From: Flavobacteriales bacterium
Lineage (GTDB): Bacteria; Bacteroidota; Bacteroidia; Flavobacteriales_D; Parvicellaceae
Length of the DNA stretch: 58,978 nt
Assembly: GCA_020631555.1 (NCBI GenBank)
Contig: JAHDGY010000009.1
Span: forward strand, 1-58,978
Reading direction: 5' to 3'
Shown: in pieces, positions 17,337-25,743 of the stretch
Layout: each line of letters begins with the position of its first letter
How positions within the stretch are numbered: position 1 is the first letter of the stretch
Program-made: the position numbers and the translations under genes
The notes under the pieces: generated by a model
What the model was told of the DNA's origin: nothing
The model's input: only the letters and a program-made list of their open reading frames with translations
Database searches by the model: none

Positions 17337-19079
17337 ATGCGCGGAGATGTACTCTCAAATTTAATTTCTGATTCCCGTCTAGATCCAATGGAAATGGCCG
17401 CCATAGAGAAACTAATTAATAGGTGCTCTGAACTGGAAATCGAGAATGCAGAATTGAGGTCGAAGGCTGCTAATCAAAAAAAGTCAATTTCGGAGGTGTT
17501 GGATGTGTTGGCTAGTACAGCGGCTAGCCAATTTACCGCTCGGGTTGAAACTACCGGAGAGGATGAAATTGTGAATGCCTTGGCCTGCGGCGTAAACATG
17601 TTGAATGAAGAATTGAAGGATAGCACTGTATCCTATGAATTTGTCAACAAGGTTTTCGACAGCATGAAGGATATGCTGTTTGTTGTAGACTCTTCTAATC
17701 GGATAATAAAAGTAAATAAAGCTGTGGCTTTAGCTACTGGTTTTGATGAACAAGAGTTTATTGGTTTGCGGATTGATCTCGTCTTGAAGATGGAGGTGGA
17801 GTCGGAACTGGAAGAGGTGAGCCAAAATCCGCAAATGGTTTCAAAGGTTATTCTCAACCGAAGGGGGGGGGGGTATATTCCTGGCGCACAAACGATCAGT
17901 AAACTAGATAGTAATGGAAATGGAAATGATGGATACATCAGAGTTGTCCAGGATTTAACCACAATTCTGTCACTAGAAAAAACGTCTCTTCGAAACGAAC
18001 GTCGATTTAAGGCGCTACTGCACTCATCTAGTGTGGGGGTAGCCCTAACTTATAGAAATAATAAAATTGTGCTGACCAACTCGGCGCTCCAAAAGATGCT
18101 TGGCTATTCTGTTAACGAATTGAATAACTTAAATATGGCGGCGTTGATTGATTCCGTTTTACATAGTTCCGGAAGTATGGATCAATTGCGCCAAGGGGTA
18201 ATATCGAATCTATTCTGTGAGCAAGTTTATAAAACTAAAGCCGGGCAGAAGTTGTGGACACATACCAATATTGTATTCGTTCCAGGTGTTACGACTAGTG
18301 AAAAAGATGTATTTCTGTTCACGATAATGGATACTAGCGAATTGCGTAAAGTAGCCAACGAACTGCAGGTGAAAAACGAAGAGTTAACCGATAAGAACGA
18401 AGCGTTAGATAGTTTTGCTTACAAGGCTTCACACGAGTTAAAAACCCCGGCAATCAATGTATTGAGCATGGTTCAAATGTTGATGGAGCAAATTAAGCAC
18501 GATGAAAACCCATTAGTGCATCAGGTACTGTTGAAATTGAAAGAGTCTTCGATACGGTTAAAAAATACGATAGATGATTTTTTATCAATTGCATCGGCAG
18601 AACAGAAGGATGTAATGGATCAGGAAGAAATAGTTTTAGATGATGAAATCAATGAAATTATTGATTCCATGCGTGAAGAACTTGGAAGCAATGATGCGTC
18701 AATAAATGTTAACACAAATAACAATACAATATTCTTTTCTAAAGTAAATTTTAGAAGTATTATTTTAAATTTGATATCGAATGCGTTAAAATACAGTCAC
18801 CCTGATCGGGAGCCTGTTATTGATGTTAAAAGCAGCGTAGTTGATGGACGTGTCAATTTACAAGTTACGGACAATGGCACTGGCATCAATCTTGAAAAAA
18901 ATGCATCAAAAATGTTTAGCATGTTTTCTAGGCTAGACAACGCTAGTGGTATTGAAGGTACTGGGATTGGATTGTATATCATCAAAAAGATGATTGAGAA
19001 GGAAAACGGCCACATATTAGTTGAGAGCGAATTTGGTCTCTGGACCAGGTTTACTATAGTTTTTAATCAAAATGAGTGA
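17337..19079 (+). CDS. PAS-domain sensor histidine kinase, possibly phase-variable
   Basis: A 580-residue cytosolic kinase without membrane helices. Residues 20-60 look coiled coil. A first PAS domain (FDSMKDMLFVVDSSNRIIKV) begins near 105 and a second (ERRFKALLHSSSVGVALTYR) near 220. The HisKA H-box SHELKTP has its phosphorylatable His at about 366. The HATPase domain shows the N-box NLISNALKYSHP, VTDNGTGI and GTGIGLYIIKKM. Eleven consecutive G bases encode Arg176-Gly179 between the PAS domains; slippage would truncate the protein. The ATG follows an A-rich leader. The stop overlaps the response-regulator gene by 8 bases, so the two form a pair. Confidence 0.9.
   Translation: MRGDVLSNLISDSRLDPMEMAAIEKLINRCSELEIENAELRSKAANQKKSISEVLDVLASTAASQFTARVETTGEDEIVNALACGVNMLNEELKDSTVSYEFVNKVFDSMKDMLFVVDSSNRIIKVNKAVALATGFDEQEFIGLRIDLVLKMEVESELEEVSQNPQMVSKVILNRRGGGYIPGAQTISKLDSNGNGNDGYIRVVQDLTTILSLEKTSLRNERRFKALLHSSSVGVALTYRNNKIVLTNSALQKMLGYSVNELNNLNMAALIDSVLHSSGSMDQLRQGVISNLFCEQVYKTKAGQKLWTHTNIVFVPGVTTSEKDVFLFTIMDTSELRKVANELQVKNEELTDKNEALDSFAYKASHELKTPAINVLSMVQMLMEQIKHDENPLVHQVLLKLKESSIRLKNTIDDFLSIASAEQKDVMDQEEIVLDDEINEIIDSMREELGSNDASINVNTNNNTIFFSKVNFRSIILNLISNALKYSHPDREPVIDVKSSVVDGRVNLQVTDNGTGINLEKNASKMFSMFSRLDNASGIEGTGIGLYIIKKMIEKENGHILVESEFGLWTRFTIVFNQNE
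17863..17873 (+). repeat. Homopolymer of 11 G inside the histidine kinase gene
   Basis: Eleven uninterrupted G lie in frame as AGG GGG GGG GGG. This is very unusual in low-GC DNA and is the type of tract that slips during replication. Loss or gain of one base would shift the frame before the second PAS domain and remove the kinase domains. Confidence 0.95.
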
Positions 19080-19485
19080 AAAATTGAACTGTATTTTACT
19101 TGTAGATGACGACACCACCACCAATTTTTTTAATGAGTATATGTTAAAAAAAATGGACGTCAGCACGCACATAGAGGTGGCTCTAAACGGGCAAGAAGCT
19201 TTGGATTATATGGATGCTTGTGAGAAAGATCCGTCCAAACCCAAGCCAGATATGATCTTATTGGATGTTAACATGCCGGTTATGAATGGATTTGAATTTT
19301 TGGAGGCGTACCAAGATCGTTCTGATGCAGATGGCATTGTAATCTGCATGCTTACAACGTCATTGCACGAGTCTGATGTTGACAAGGCTAAGGAATTCAA
19401 TGCGCTTTCTGATTACATCCATAAACCTTTGTCCGAAGACAGTCTTAAGGTTCTGATTGAAAAGTACTTTCCAAAGGTTGGTTGA
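19072..19485 (+). CDS. Single-domain response regulator (CheY/Rcp1-like)
   Basis: The 137-residue receiver has the acidic pocket ILLVDDDTTT (Asp12-14), the phospho-acceptor Asp65 in MILLDVNMPVMNGFEF, the conserved Thr in MLTTSLHESD and Lys in YIHKPLS. There is no output domain, so it acts by protein contact or as a phosphate relay. It overlaps the upstream kinase gene by 8 bases and is almost certainly its partner. Confidence 0.92.
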   Translation: MSEKLNCILLVDDDTTTNFFNEYMLKKMDVSTHIEVALNGQEALDYMDACEKDPSKPKPDMILLDVNMPVMNGFEFLEAYQDRSDADGIVICMLTTSLHESDVDKAKEFNALSDYIHKPLSEDSLKVLIEKYFPKVG

Positions 19486-19867
19486 TATTTGCATTAAATA
19501 ATCGGACCTAAGAAATTCTTGAACAACGGTTGGTATTTTCTTAACCCCATCTGAACTGCCTATTTGCATAGAAGGCATCGTTGGGCTGTACAAAGAATTT
19601 TCTGTTCAGTGGCTTTTCTATGTACTCGCCGTCTGTTTAGGTGCTTTTATAGTACTAGCTGCCTTTCAAAATTGGCAGTCCCTGACATATGTTATCTAAT
19701 TCCCATTTTCTGTCTTTCCTGGATATCAATGTTAAATCGCGTTCTGGATTATAAATCGATGTACTACTTTGTATTTAAACACAACATAAGTCAATTTATT
19801 TGTAATAGCTTTAATACGCCTAATATTTAAGACCTATTGGTCTAAATTTGAACTTATTGTTGTTGCT
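19486..19867. other. Intergenic region with a start-less reading frame
   Basis: No gene is supported. One frame reads protein-like (EFSVQWLFYVLAVCLGAFIV, a possible membrane segment) up to a stop just before 19,700, but it follows a stop codon and contains no ATG. It could be a decayed gene or chance. The rest is AT-rich and should hold the promoter of the TPR/phosphatase genes. Confidence 0.4.
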
Positions 19868-21952
19868 GTGTTTTCATTAGAAATCTGCCAAGATTACGTA
19901 AACTTTCAAAGCTTTACGAACAAATCAAATCGTCTAACTAATCCAATTCGTAGGGTGGTATGTTGCGGTGGAATAGATTCTCTTCAACGGAATGCTTTTT
20001 TGGAGAGATGTTTACCCTTGTGTAAATATGTCTTTTGGATACTAGTTTTTCTTGTCTGTACTCGGCCAACCTGTCATGGCGGAGAACCGCTCACCAACTA
20101 CATGGAACGGTTTAAGTATGAACGAAACAATTCCTTTTGGGAAATATATCTGGATGACATCGAGTCTAGCATTGTCAGTTTAGAAAAAGCAGCGAGGTCA
20201 AAATATTATCAAGAAGGACTAGCATTGTTGGAATTGGCTTGTTTTAATCAGTCAAAGGGAAATGAATACACTTCAGTTAAAAATCAACTACAGGCTATAA
20301 GCCTGTTCAACAAACTGCAAGTTACACAACTAGCAAGTCAGGCGATAATTAATTTGGCAGCTCAAGTTCTGGCACTTCAGGACTATTGGTTGGTTGATGA
20401 GTTGGTTATGATTGGACTTCGCATTTGTGATGATCGATACGCTTCAACACGGGCAGAACTAATTAGATTGTTAGTTGAAACATGTTCAATTAGAGGAGAC
20501 TATGAACAACAGTTAGTATTTAGCCAATTAAGTTTAGAAAAAGCTAAACAAGCTGAAAATCCAATCCTGATTGCCCAATGTTTATTGGATGTTGCAAAAG
20601 CTTTTGATAATCTTGATTTATTGGATTCAGCTATCGTTTACTGCGATTTATCCACCTCAATATCTGCTCAGTTCGGAGTTTGTAGCACGCTGGTTAGGGC
20701 AAGGTTAACCAGAGCAAAAGTTAGTGAAGAGAAAGGGGAACTGGCCTTGGCAATAGAGCTAGCCGAAAATACTGAGGAATACGCAATTGGTCTGAATATG
20801 CTAGAAGAGAGAATTATGATTGCTGATTTTTTATCAAGAATCTACACTCAATCTGGTGCTTGGGACTTAGCGTATTTCAATCAACGTCTTCTTGGCGTTT
20901 TAAGTTTTAATAATAGTTTTTCAACTCTCAACAGCAAACAAATTGTGTATTGGAACCAGGTTGCCAATAAAGCAAATCATAGATCTCCCTTAGGACAAGC
21001 ATCAGAGGTAATTCATCATAGATCTTCGTTCGATACCAAACAAATCCGTTTTATCTTATTAGTCTTTTGTGCAGTGCTTTTGGCAGCCTTGATAATTTAT
21101 TCTATTTTAAACAATCGAAGACGTTCTAAATTGCGAAGAGCGCGCATGATTCTCGACCGACATAGTTATCAGTTACAAAGAGAGATTAATCAAGAGCAAA
21201 TTATTTACCGATATGCTGAAGAAATTCAAAAGGGGATTATGCCTACAGATCAGGAGATAGACTCCATATTGAATGATAATTTTGTGCTATTTAAGCCAAA
21301 AGACAAGTTGTCAGGAGATTTTTATTGGGTTGAAAACCAAGGTGGTTTGACCTATGTTGCCGCCGCCGATTGTACAGGCCATAATGTTTCAGGAGCTTTG
21401 ATGAGTCTTGTTTGCGCAAGTGCTTTGAATCGAGCAGTGATCAGCGAGAAAATCAGAATGCCGAATGAAATTTTAGACAGGATAAGAGAAATCGTTTCAA
21501 ATTGTCTTGATAAAGGTTCTACGGCTCATCGTGATAGCATGGATATATCTTTGTGCGCCCTTAAGAAAGAGTCTAATGAATTGTTTTGGAGTGGGGCGGT
21601 CAATCCAGTATGGGTAGCAAGAAAGGGAGAGTTAATAGAATTGAAGGGGGATGCTCAATCAATAATTGAAGTAAATTGCTATAAGCCCTTCTCACAACAC
21701 CGGGTTGGATTAATTCCAGGTGACAATATTTATTTGTTGACAGATGGCTACAAAGATCAATTTGGCGGTGGGTCCGCAACTCAGAAGAAATTTAGTACAA
21801 CTAAATTAAAAGAATTGGTGTTGTCGATAGAATCAGAAAGAATGGATATCCAAGGCAATGTACTAGCCGAGGCATTTGATGATTGGAAACAAGATAATAA
21901 TCAGATCGATGATGTGTGCATGTTGGGTATAAAATATTATGAATTGAATTAG
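19868..21952 (+). CDS. TPR-containing membrane protein with active SpoIIE/PP2C phosphatase domain
   Basis: About 650-694 residues. A hydrophobic signal-like segment (LCKYVFWILVFLVC) is followed by helical TPR-type repeats outside the cytosol. A membrane helix lies near 395-415 (FILLVFCAVLLAALIIYSIL), then a coiled linker and a cytosolic SpoIIE-type PPM phosphatase. Metal-binding Asp residues are all present: SGDFYW (484), AADCTGH (501), LTDGYKD (626) and DDVCMLG (681-682). The family dephosphorylates serine on regulators such as STAS proteins. There is no good ATG early on; GTG 19868 is the longest start, while TTG codons at 20,000 and 20,018 would put the signal first. The next gene is a catalytically dead-looking paralogue. 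Confidence 0.85.
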   Translation: MFSLEICQDYVNFQSFTNKSNRLTNPIRRVVCCGGIDSLQRNAFLERCLPLCKYVFWILVFLVCTRPTCHGGEPLTNYMERFKYERNNSFWEIYLDDIESSIVSLEKAARSKYYQEGLALLELACFNQSKGNEYTSVKNQLQAISLFNKLQVTQLASQAIINLAAQVLALQDYWLVDELVMIGLRICDDRYASTRAELIRLLVETCSIRGDYEQQLVFSQLSLEKAKQAENPILIAQCLLDVAKAFDNLDLLDSAIVYCDLSTSISAQFGVCSTLVRARLTRAKVSEEKGELALAIELAENTEEYAIGLNMLEERIMIADFLSRIYTQSGAWDLAYFNQRLLGVLSFNNSFSTLNSKQIVYWNQVANKANHRSPLGQASEVIHHRSSFDTKQIRFILLVFCAVLLAALIIYSILNNRRRSKLRRARMILDRHSYQLQREINQEQIIYRYAEEIQKGIMPTDQEIDSILNDNFVLFKPKDKLSGDFYWVENQGGLTYVAAADCTGHNVSGALMSLVCASALNRAVISEKIRMPNEILDRIREIVSNCLDKGSTAHRDSMDISLCALKKESNELFWSGAVNPVWVARKGELIELKGDAQSIIEVNCYKPFSQHRVGLIPGDNIYLLTDGYKDQFGGGSATQKKFSTTKLKELVLSIESERMDIQGNVLAEAFDDWKQDNNQIDDVCMLGIKYYELN

Positions 21953-21958
21953 TTTATT

Positions 21959-23974
21959 TTGGTGGTATTGTTTCGAAATATTCTCTTAATTATTTTTCTT
22001 TTCACCGTTGGTTTAAAAGCATGGTGCAACTGCTTTTCATTGATTCCTGTTGATGGAGTGCGGCAATCTTCTGAGCAAATCGTTTCTCAAGAGCAAGTGG
22101 AGAAATCCGATTGGCAAGCTACACAAATGCTAAATTACTCAACTGCTTACTTCAATAGAAACTTAGATTCCGTTAAACTGTTTTGCGAAAGAGGAATCAA
22201 TTTGATCAACGGTAATCTTCGAGAGGTTAAAGATTCGACGCGTTCTTTTGAGATGGTTAAGATTCTTGTTCGGTTGCATTTAAACTTAGCGCGCGTACGT
22301 ATGGATAAAAGTTTGTTTGCCAAGGCGATGGATAGCTATTCTGCTTGTTTGGATCTCTGTAATAGGATTCGCTATGATCATGGACTTGAGCAGGCTTCTT
22401 TAGGGTTAGGTAATTTATTTAGGGAACTTGGGTTGTTTGATTTATCCAATATGTACTTCGATCAATATTCCAATTTGACTCAAACTTCCGTGAAGTCCGA
22501 AAATAGACCGGATTTTCTGCTGGGGTATGGATTGCTGCTTGAACAGGAAAAGATAGAGGATAGTGCGATAAATATTCTCCAGAAGGGATTGAAGTATGCT
22601 GAACAGCACAACAATTCCGTTCAAATGGCTTTGTTTTTAAAGGAGTTGGGAAGGATTCACTTTAAATTGAATGATGATGATATTGGACTTCAAATGCTTG
22701 AAGAGGCGCACCAATTAAGTGCCGGTTTTGATGATAAAAAGCTGAAGTTAGAATGTGAAATTAACCTGGCAAGAGCTTATTTAAGGTTGGGTATTCTTGA
22801 TGAGTCAATGGAGCTATTGACGGCAGCCAGGAGGAGTTCACGACTATTGGGGGTGCCAAAAAGTTTAGCGGAGTGTTTGCAGCTAATAGGAGAGGTGTAT
22901 GGCGTCTCTGGATATCCTGATAGTGCCTACCACTATGTCAATCGGGCAAAATCTATAAGCAAGGGAATACAAGATGATGTAGACCTAATTGACGCAGTTG
23001 TTCATCATAAACTAAATTACTATAATAGATTGATTATTAAACAAAAAGACGGAATACAAGTTAGTTCAGGTTTGAAATCATCTCAGTTTGATTGGTTCAT
23101 TGGAAGTGGATTTATTTTAATCCTTTTAGGGTTATTAGTATTGCTAGTGCGAACGGGACTGCTTGGCCAGTCGGTAAAAAAGGATATTGACGAAACCAGA
23201 AATAAAATCAACGAAGCCCAAAGTAGACTAGCTAATTTAAAGGTATTGAATCAAGATAATGAAGGGTTTGTAGAGCGTATTTTAAACGGTGTTATGCCAT
23301 CTAAAAGTAATTTGAATAGCGCTCTACCAACTAGTTTTCTCAGTTTTAAAAGAAAGGAAATCTTGGGGGGAGATTTCTTTTGGATGGAAGAGTATCAGGG
23401 AGAAATATTTTTTGCTGTTGCTAGTTGCAACTCCAGCAAGGTTACCAATGGATTGTTAGGCATAATTGTTTCAAATATTTTAACCAAATCTCTATATCAA
23501 AAACAAATTCAAAACACAGCAGAATTATTAAAGCAAGTCAATGAATCTGTTTTAAGAATTTTGCCAACCGAAGAAACGGTGGATTTAAGTATTTCCTTAT
23601 GCGCACTTTCCACGAAGGACAAGAGCTTACGTTGGACCGGAACGCGATACCCACTGATTCTCGTAAGCAATGGACAACTAATAGAATATCCATCCTCGAT
23701 TATTTCGATTGGAGAGCAAATTGAGCATAATGTACTTCGAGAGAGTAAAATCTACCTTTCTCCGGAAGATATGATTTATGTGTATACGAATTATAACTAC
23801 GGCCATTTGAACGACGAAATGCGTTTGGTTAAAGCTAATGACAAGTTCAATGAGCTACTTCTGAAGGCTAGTGCACACCAAATAGATGAGCAAAAGATCG
23901 AATTAGACGAATTGTTGGAGAATGATTCTACTTCAGAAGAGCATCAGTTTTGCGTGATTGGAGTAAAAGTGTAG
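21959..23974 (+). CDS. TPR-containing membrane protein with degenerate SpoIIE/PP2C domain (probable pseudophosphatase)
   Basis: The 671-residue product has the same layout as the preceding gene: signal peptide (FRNILLIIFLFTVGLKAWC), TPR-like helices (LLGYGLLLEQEKIEDSAINI), a membrane helix (FILILLGLLVLLVRTGLLG) near 380-400 and a C-terminal PP2C-like fold. Only the first Asp (GGDFFW) remains. The ADC site reads VASCNSS, TDGYKD reads TNYNYG, and the terminal DD is replaced in HQFCVIG. Catalysis is therefore unlikely, though the frame is intact and the fold strands are retained. The start is TTG 21959 or GTG 21962. Only 6 bases separate it from the active paralogue, so co-expression is likely. 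Confidence 0.82.
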   Translation: MVVLFRNILLIIFLFTVGLKAWCNCFSLIPVDGVRQSSEQIVSQEQVEKSDWQATQMLNYSTAYFNRNLDSVKLFCERGINLINGNLREVKDSTRSFEMVKILVRLHLNLARVRMDKSLFAKAMDSYSACLDLCNRIRYDHGLEQASLGLGNLFRELGLFDLSNMYFDQYSNLTQTSVKSENRPDFLLGYGLLLEQEKIEDSAINILQKGLKYAEQHNNSVQMALFLKELGRIHFKLNDDDIGLQMLEEAHQLSAGFDDKKLKLECEINLARAYLRLGILDESMELLTAARRSSRLLGVPKSLAECLQLIGEVYGVSGYPDSAYHYVNRAKSISKGIQDDVDLIDAVVHHKLNYYNRLIIKQKDGIQVSSGLKSSQFDWFIGSGFILILLGLLVLLVRTGLLGQSVKKDIDETRNKINEAQSRLANLKVLNQDNEGFVERILNGVMPSKSNLNSALPTSFLSFKRKEILGGDFFWMEEYQGEIFFAVASCNSSKVTNGLLGIIVSNILTKSLYQKQIQNTAELLKQVNESVLRILPTEETVDLSISLCALSTKDKSLRWTGTRYPLILVSNGQLIEYPSSIISIGEQIEHNVLRESKIYLSPEDMIYVYTNYNYGHLNDEMRLVKANDKFNELLLKASAHQIDEQKIELDELLENDSTSEEHQFCVIGVKV

Positions 23975-23978
23975 GAAT

Positions 23979-24470
23979 TCAAGGTTGAATCCGGATCAGG
24001 TGATAATCCTCTCCAATTTGTAAGTAGTAAATTCCTACTTCGATTTTGCGCAGATCAAAAAGAAATCTGTGTGATCCATATTTGTAGATTTCCAAATTGG
24101 TTGCAATTTTTTGCCCCTGGTAGGTTCGAAGAAACATTGCCTTACGTTCCTTAAAATCGCCTTCAACAATAAGTACTGAAGAAGCAGGGTACGGGTAGAT
24201 CTCGTAGTTGTCGAATGTTGTGGAGTTTTCGGTGGTTTTAATTTGTTCATCTATGGGCTGGTCTTGGGGGGCTTTCAAATCTTCAAACCAATTGGCAGAT
24301 AAACGAATAACTTTAGCCGTTAAAGAAAGATCAATAGTCTTGTTAGAAATGCCTTGAAACCAATGGCCAATATGCAAGGTTGAAACCTTGATTTCATTTC
24401 GAACAGATTCCTGGCAGAAGGATAATTGTGGGGATACAAGAGTGAGTGAAACCAAAATTCTGGCAACCAT
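23979..24470 (-). CDS. Secreted protein with type IX sorting tail (Por_Secre_tail-like)
   Basis: About 163 residues with a signal peptide (MVARILVSLTLVSPQLSFCQ). The last 75 residues look like a T9SS type A sorting domain: YEIYPYPASSVLIVEGDF, then YQGQKIATN and VGIYYLQIGEDYHLIRI. Little else is present, so it may be a small surface adhesin or a shortened cargo protein. PorT at 10.8 kb suggests that the type IX machinery exists in this genome. The ATG at 24470 lies in one arm of a 15-base inverted repeat. It converges on the pseudophosphatase gene with a 4-base gap. Confidence 0.7.
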   Translation of the reverse strand: MVARILVSLTLVSPQLSFCQESVRNEIKVSTLHIGHWFQGISNKTIDLSLTAKVIRLSANWFEDLKAPQDQPIDEQIKTTENSTTFDNYEIYPYPASSVLIVEGDFKERKAMFLRTYQGQKIATNLEIYKYGSHRFLFDLRKIEVGIYYLQIGEDYHLIRIQP

Positions 24471-24508
24471 AATTTTGATTCGATATTCGATCCTATGGTT
24501 GCCAGAAT
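24457..24508. repeat. 15-bp perfect inverted repeat covering a start codon
   Basis: ATTCTGGCAACCATA at 24457-24471 is the exact reverse complement of TATGGTTGCCAGAAT at 24494-24508, with 22 bases between. In the minus-strand transcript the stem includes the ATG of the T9SS-tail protein. Confidence 0.85.
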
Positions 24509-24520
24509 TGCTCATACAGT

Positions 24521-24667
24521 TTAAATACTAATTACCGTGGCACAAAAGATAGCCAACCAAATTGCGCTAGCCAAAATGAACCAGCTTTGCCTTTGAATGT
24601 TAGCATGCTGATTAGATGTTGGGTTGTGTGAAGATTTCACTGTTTGACGTGGTGTAATAGATCTCAT
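24521..24667 (-). CDS. Possible small membrane protein (48 residues)
   Basis: ATG 24667 opens a short frame with a polar, Ser/Gln-rich N-terminal half (TVKSSHNPTSNQHANIQRQ) and a single hydrophobic C-terminal segment (SWFILASAIWLAIFCATVIS), which looks like a tail anchor. It ends about 50 bases before the T9SS-tail gene on the same strand. No family is recognised; it could be a chance frame. Confidence 0.35.
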   Translation of the reverse strand: MRSITPRQTVKSSHNPTSNQHANIQRQSWFILASAIWLAIFCATVISI

Positions 24668-24861
24668 TAGTTGGGTGTTGTGTGAGTAGTAAAATTTAAT
24701 CTTGTAACTGATTGTACGTTGGCTATTTCTCAATGATTATTTTAGTTTCCAATTGTTGGTTGTTGATTTCCAATCGTCGTGACTTGAATGTAAATATTGT
24801 GCAGTCGTAATGATTTGCAAATAAATTATCTAAACTTACAACATTAAAGTGATAGTTTAAT

Positions 24862-25059
24862 CTACCACTGCGAAGGGTGGTTCTAAAACTGCAATGCTTA
24901 CATTGCCACTGCCATTTGCCTTGTAACTGTGCTATGGTCTGGAACACTGTCTTCCAAAGCCAAACCACAAAATTTCATCGCGCTTAAAACGTATTCGTCA
25001 AAATTGACCTCCAAAAATGGATTGATGAACCTTTCAAAAAACATAAGCCCCCTGAAAAA
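24862..25059 (-). mobile_element. Two abutting transposase remnants (IS1182/IS4-like and IS1595-like)
   Basis: Reading on the minus strand, 25059-24898 gives FFERFINPFLEVNFDEYVLS followed by KFCGLALEDSVPDHSTVTR. This is the N-terminal block of IS1182/IS5-like transposases. Immediately, in another frame from 24923 to 24862, comes QGKWQWQCKHCSFRTTLRSG, the zinc ribbon start of IS1595-type transposases. Both pieces are cut at the joint and carry no catalytic region. They mark past insertions next to the tRNA-linked integration site. Confidence 0.55.
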
Positions 25060-25062
25060 TTA

Positions 25063-25455
25063 CCAACACAAGGGGTTCTATTTTCCAAAATTCACTTCTA
25101 ACCACCAAACAGCCAACAAATACAGCCTAAATTTTAAACCCCAAAATTATTTAGGACAGCATTGATTTTAAAATAGGATCTTGTTGTGCGTTGGCACGAA
25201 TAAAATGCTGGCCAGCAAGGGCCTGCATTGGCATTTAGCTTGTAGCAAATGAAAATAACACCATCACAGTGAAATTTGACAACCGCTTTTTTCTCCTTAA
25301 AATCATAATCTCTGAGAATCGCGTGTTTTTTATCCCTGTATGATTGTGAGTTGTTTACCTGGCTGCCAATTGTCCTATAATTAATATTATGTTAAATAGA
25401 TAAGTTGGAACGAGTCTACATTTTTTCATCTGAATATCCAAACTCCCCCTTTTTC
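25063..25455. other. Gene-free stretch before tRNA-Arg
   Basis: No reading frame, RNA gene or repeat that I can support is seen between the IS remnants and the tRNA promoter. Confidence 0.4.
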
Positions 25456-25485
25456 TTGTTCAAGTTGGAATTTTAATTACATTTG
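25456..25485 (+). promoter_or_regulatory. Promoter of tRNA-Arg
   Basis: TTG at 25456-25458, 19 bases, then TACATTTG at 25478-25485 match the Bacteroidota promoter. Transcription would begin about 7 bases later, a few bases before the mature tRNA at 25499. Confidence 0.6.
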
Positions 25486-25498
25486 TGCCCGCAATTCG

Positions 25499-25572
25499 GG
25501 TCGCGTAGCTCAGCTGGATAGAGCATCTGCCTTCTAAGCAGACGGTCCCAGGTTCGAATCCTGGCGCGATCA
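25499..25572 (+). tRNA. tRNA-Arg (anticodon TCT)
   Basis: The full cloverleaf can be folded: acceptor GGTCGCG pairs with CGCGATC (one G-U), D arm GCTC...GAGC, anticodon stem TCTGC/GCAGA with loop CTTCTAA (anticodon TCT at 25533-25535), T arm CCAGG-TTCGAAT-CCTGG, and discriminator A. CCA is not encoded. A tyrosine recombinase gene starts 170 bases downstream, so the 3' end is the likely attachment site. Confidence 0.97.
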
Positions 25573-25581
25573 CAACAGTTA

Positions 25582-25608
25582 AACCTCTTTAAATTAAGGG
25601 GTTTTTTT
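25582..25608 (+). terminator. Intrinsic terminator after tRNA-Arg
   Basis: AACCTCTT and AAGGGGTT form an 8-pair stem with one G-U and a six-base loop, followed by seven T. Confidence 0.7.
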
Positions 25609-25743
25609 ATTTATAGAGCATTTTCGGCCATTTCTTTCCTTCCTCTTATTGGCTAAAATCAATAAATTTATGACGAATTCGAGGGGTTTTTGTACGATAA
25701 CCGTACGGAAAATAACGTGACACGTTGCGAAATTTATAGAGAG

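Noticed and set aside
19514-19699. Possible small membrane protein (VQWLFYVLAVCLGAFIV)
   Set aside because: The frame follows a stop codon and has no ATG, so it is noted only in the intergenic entry.
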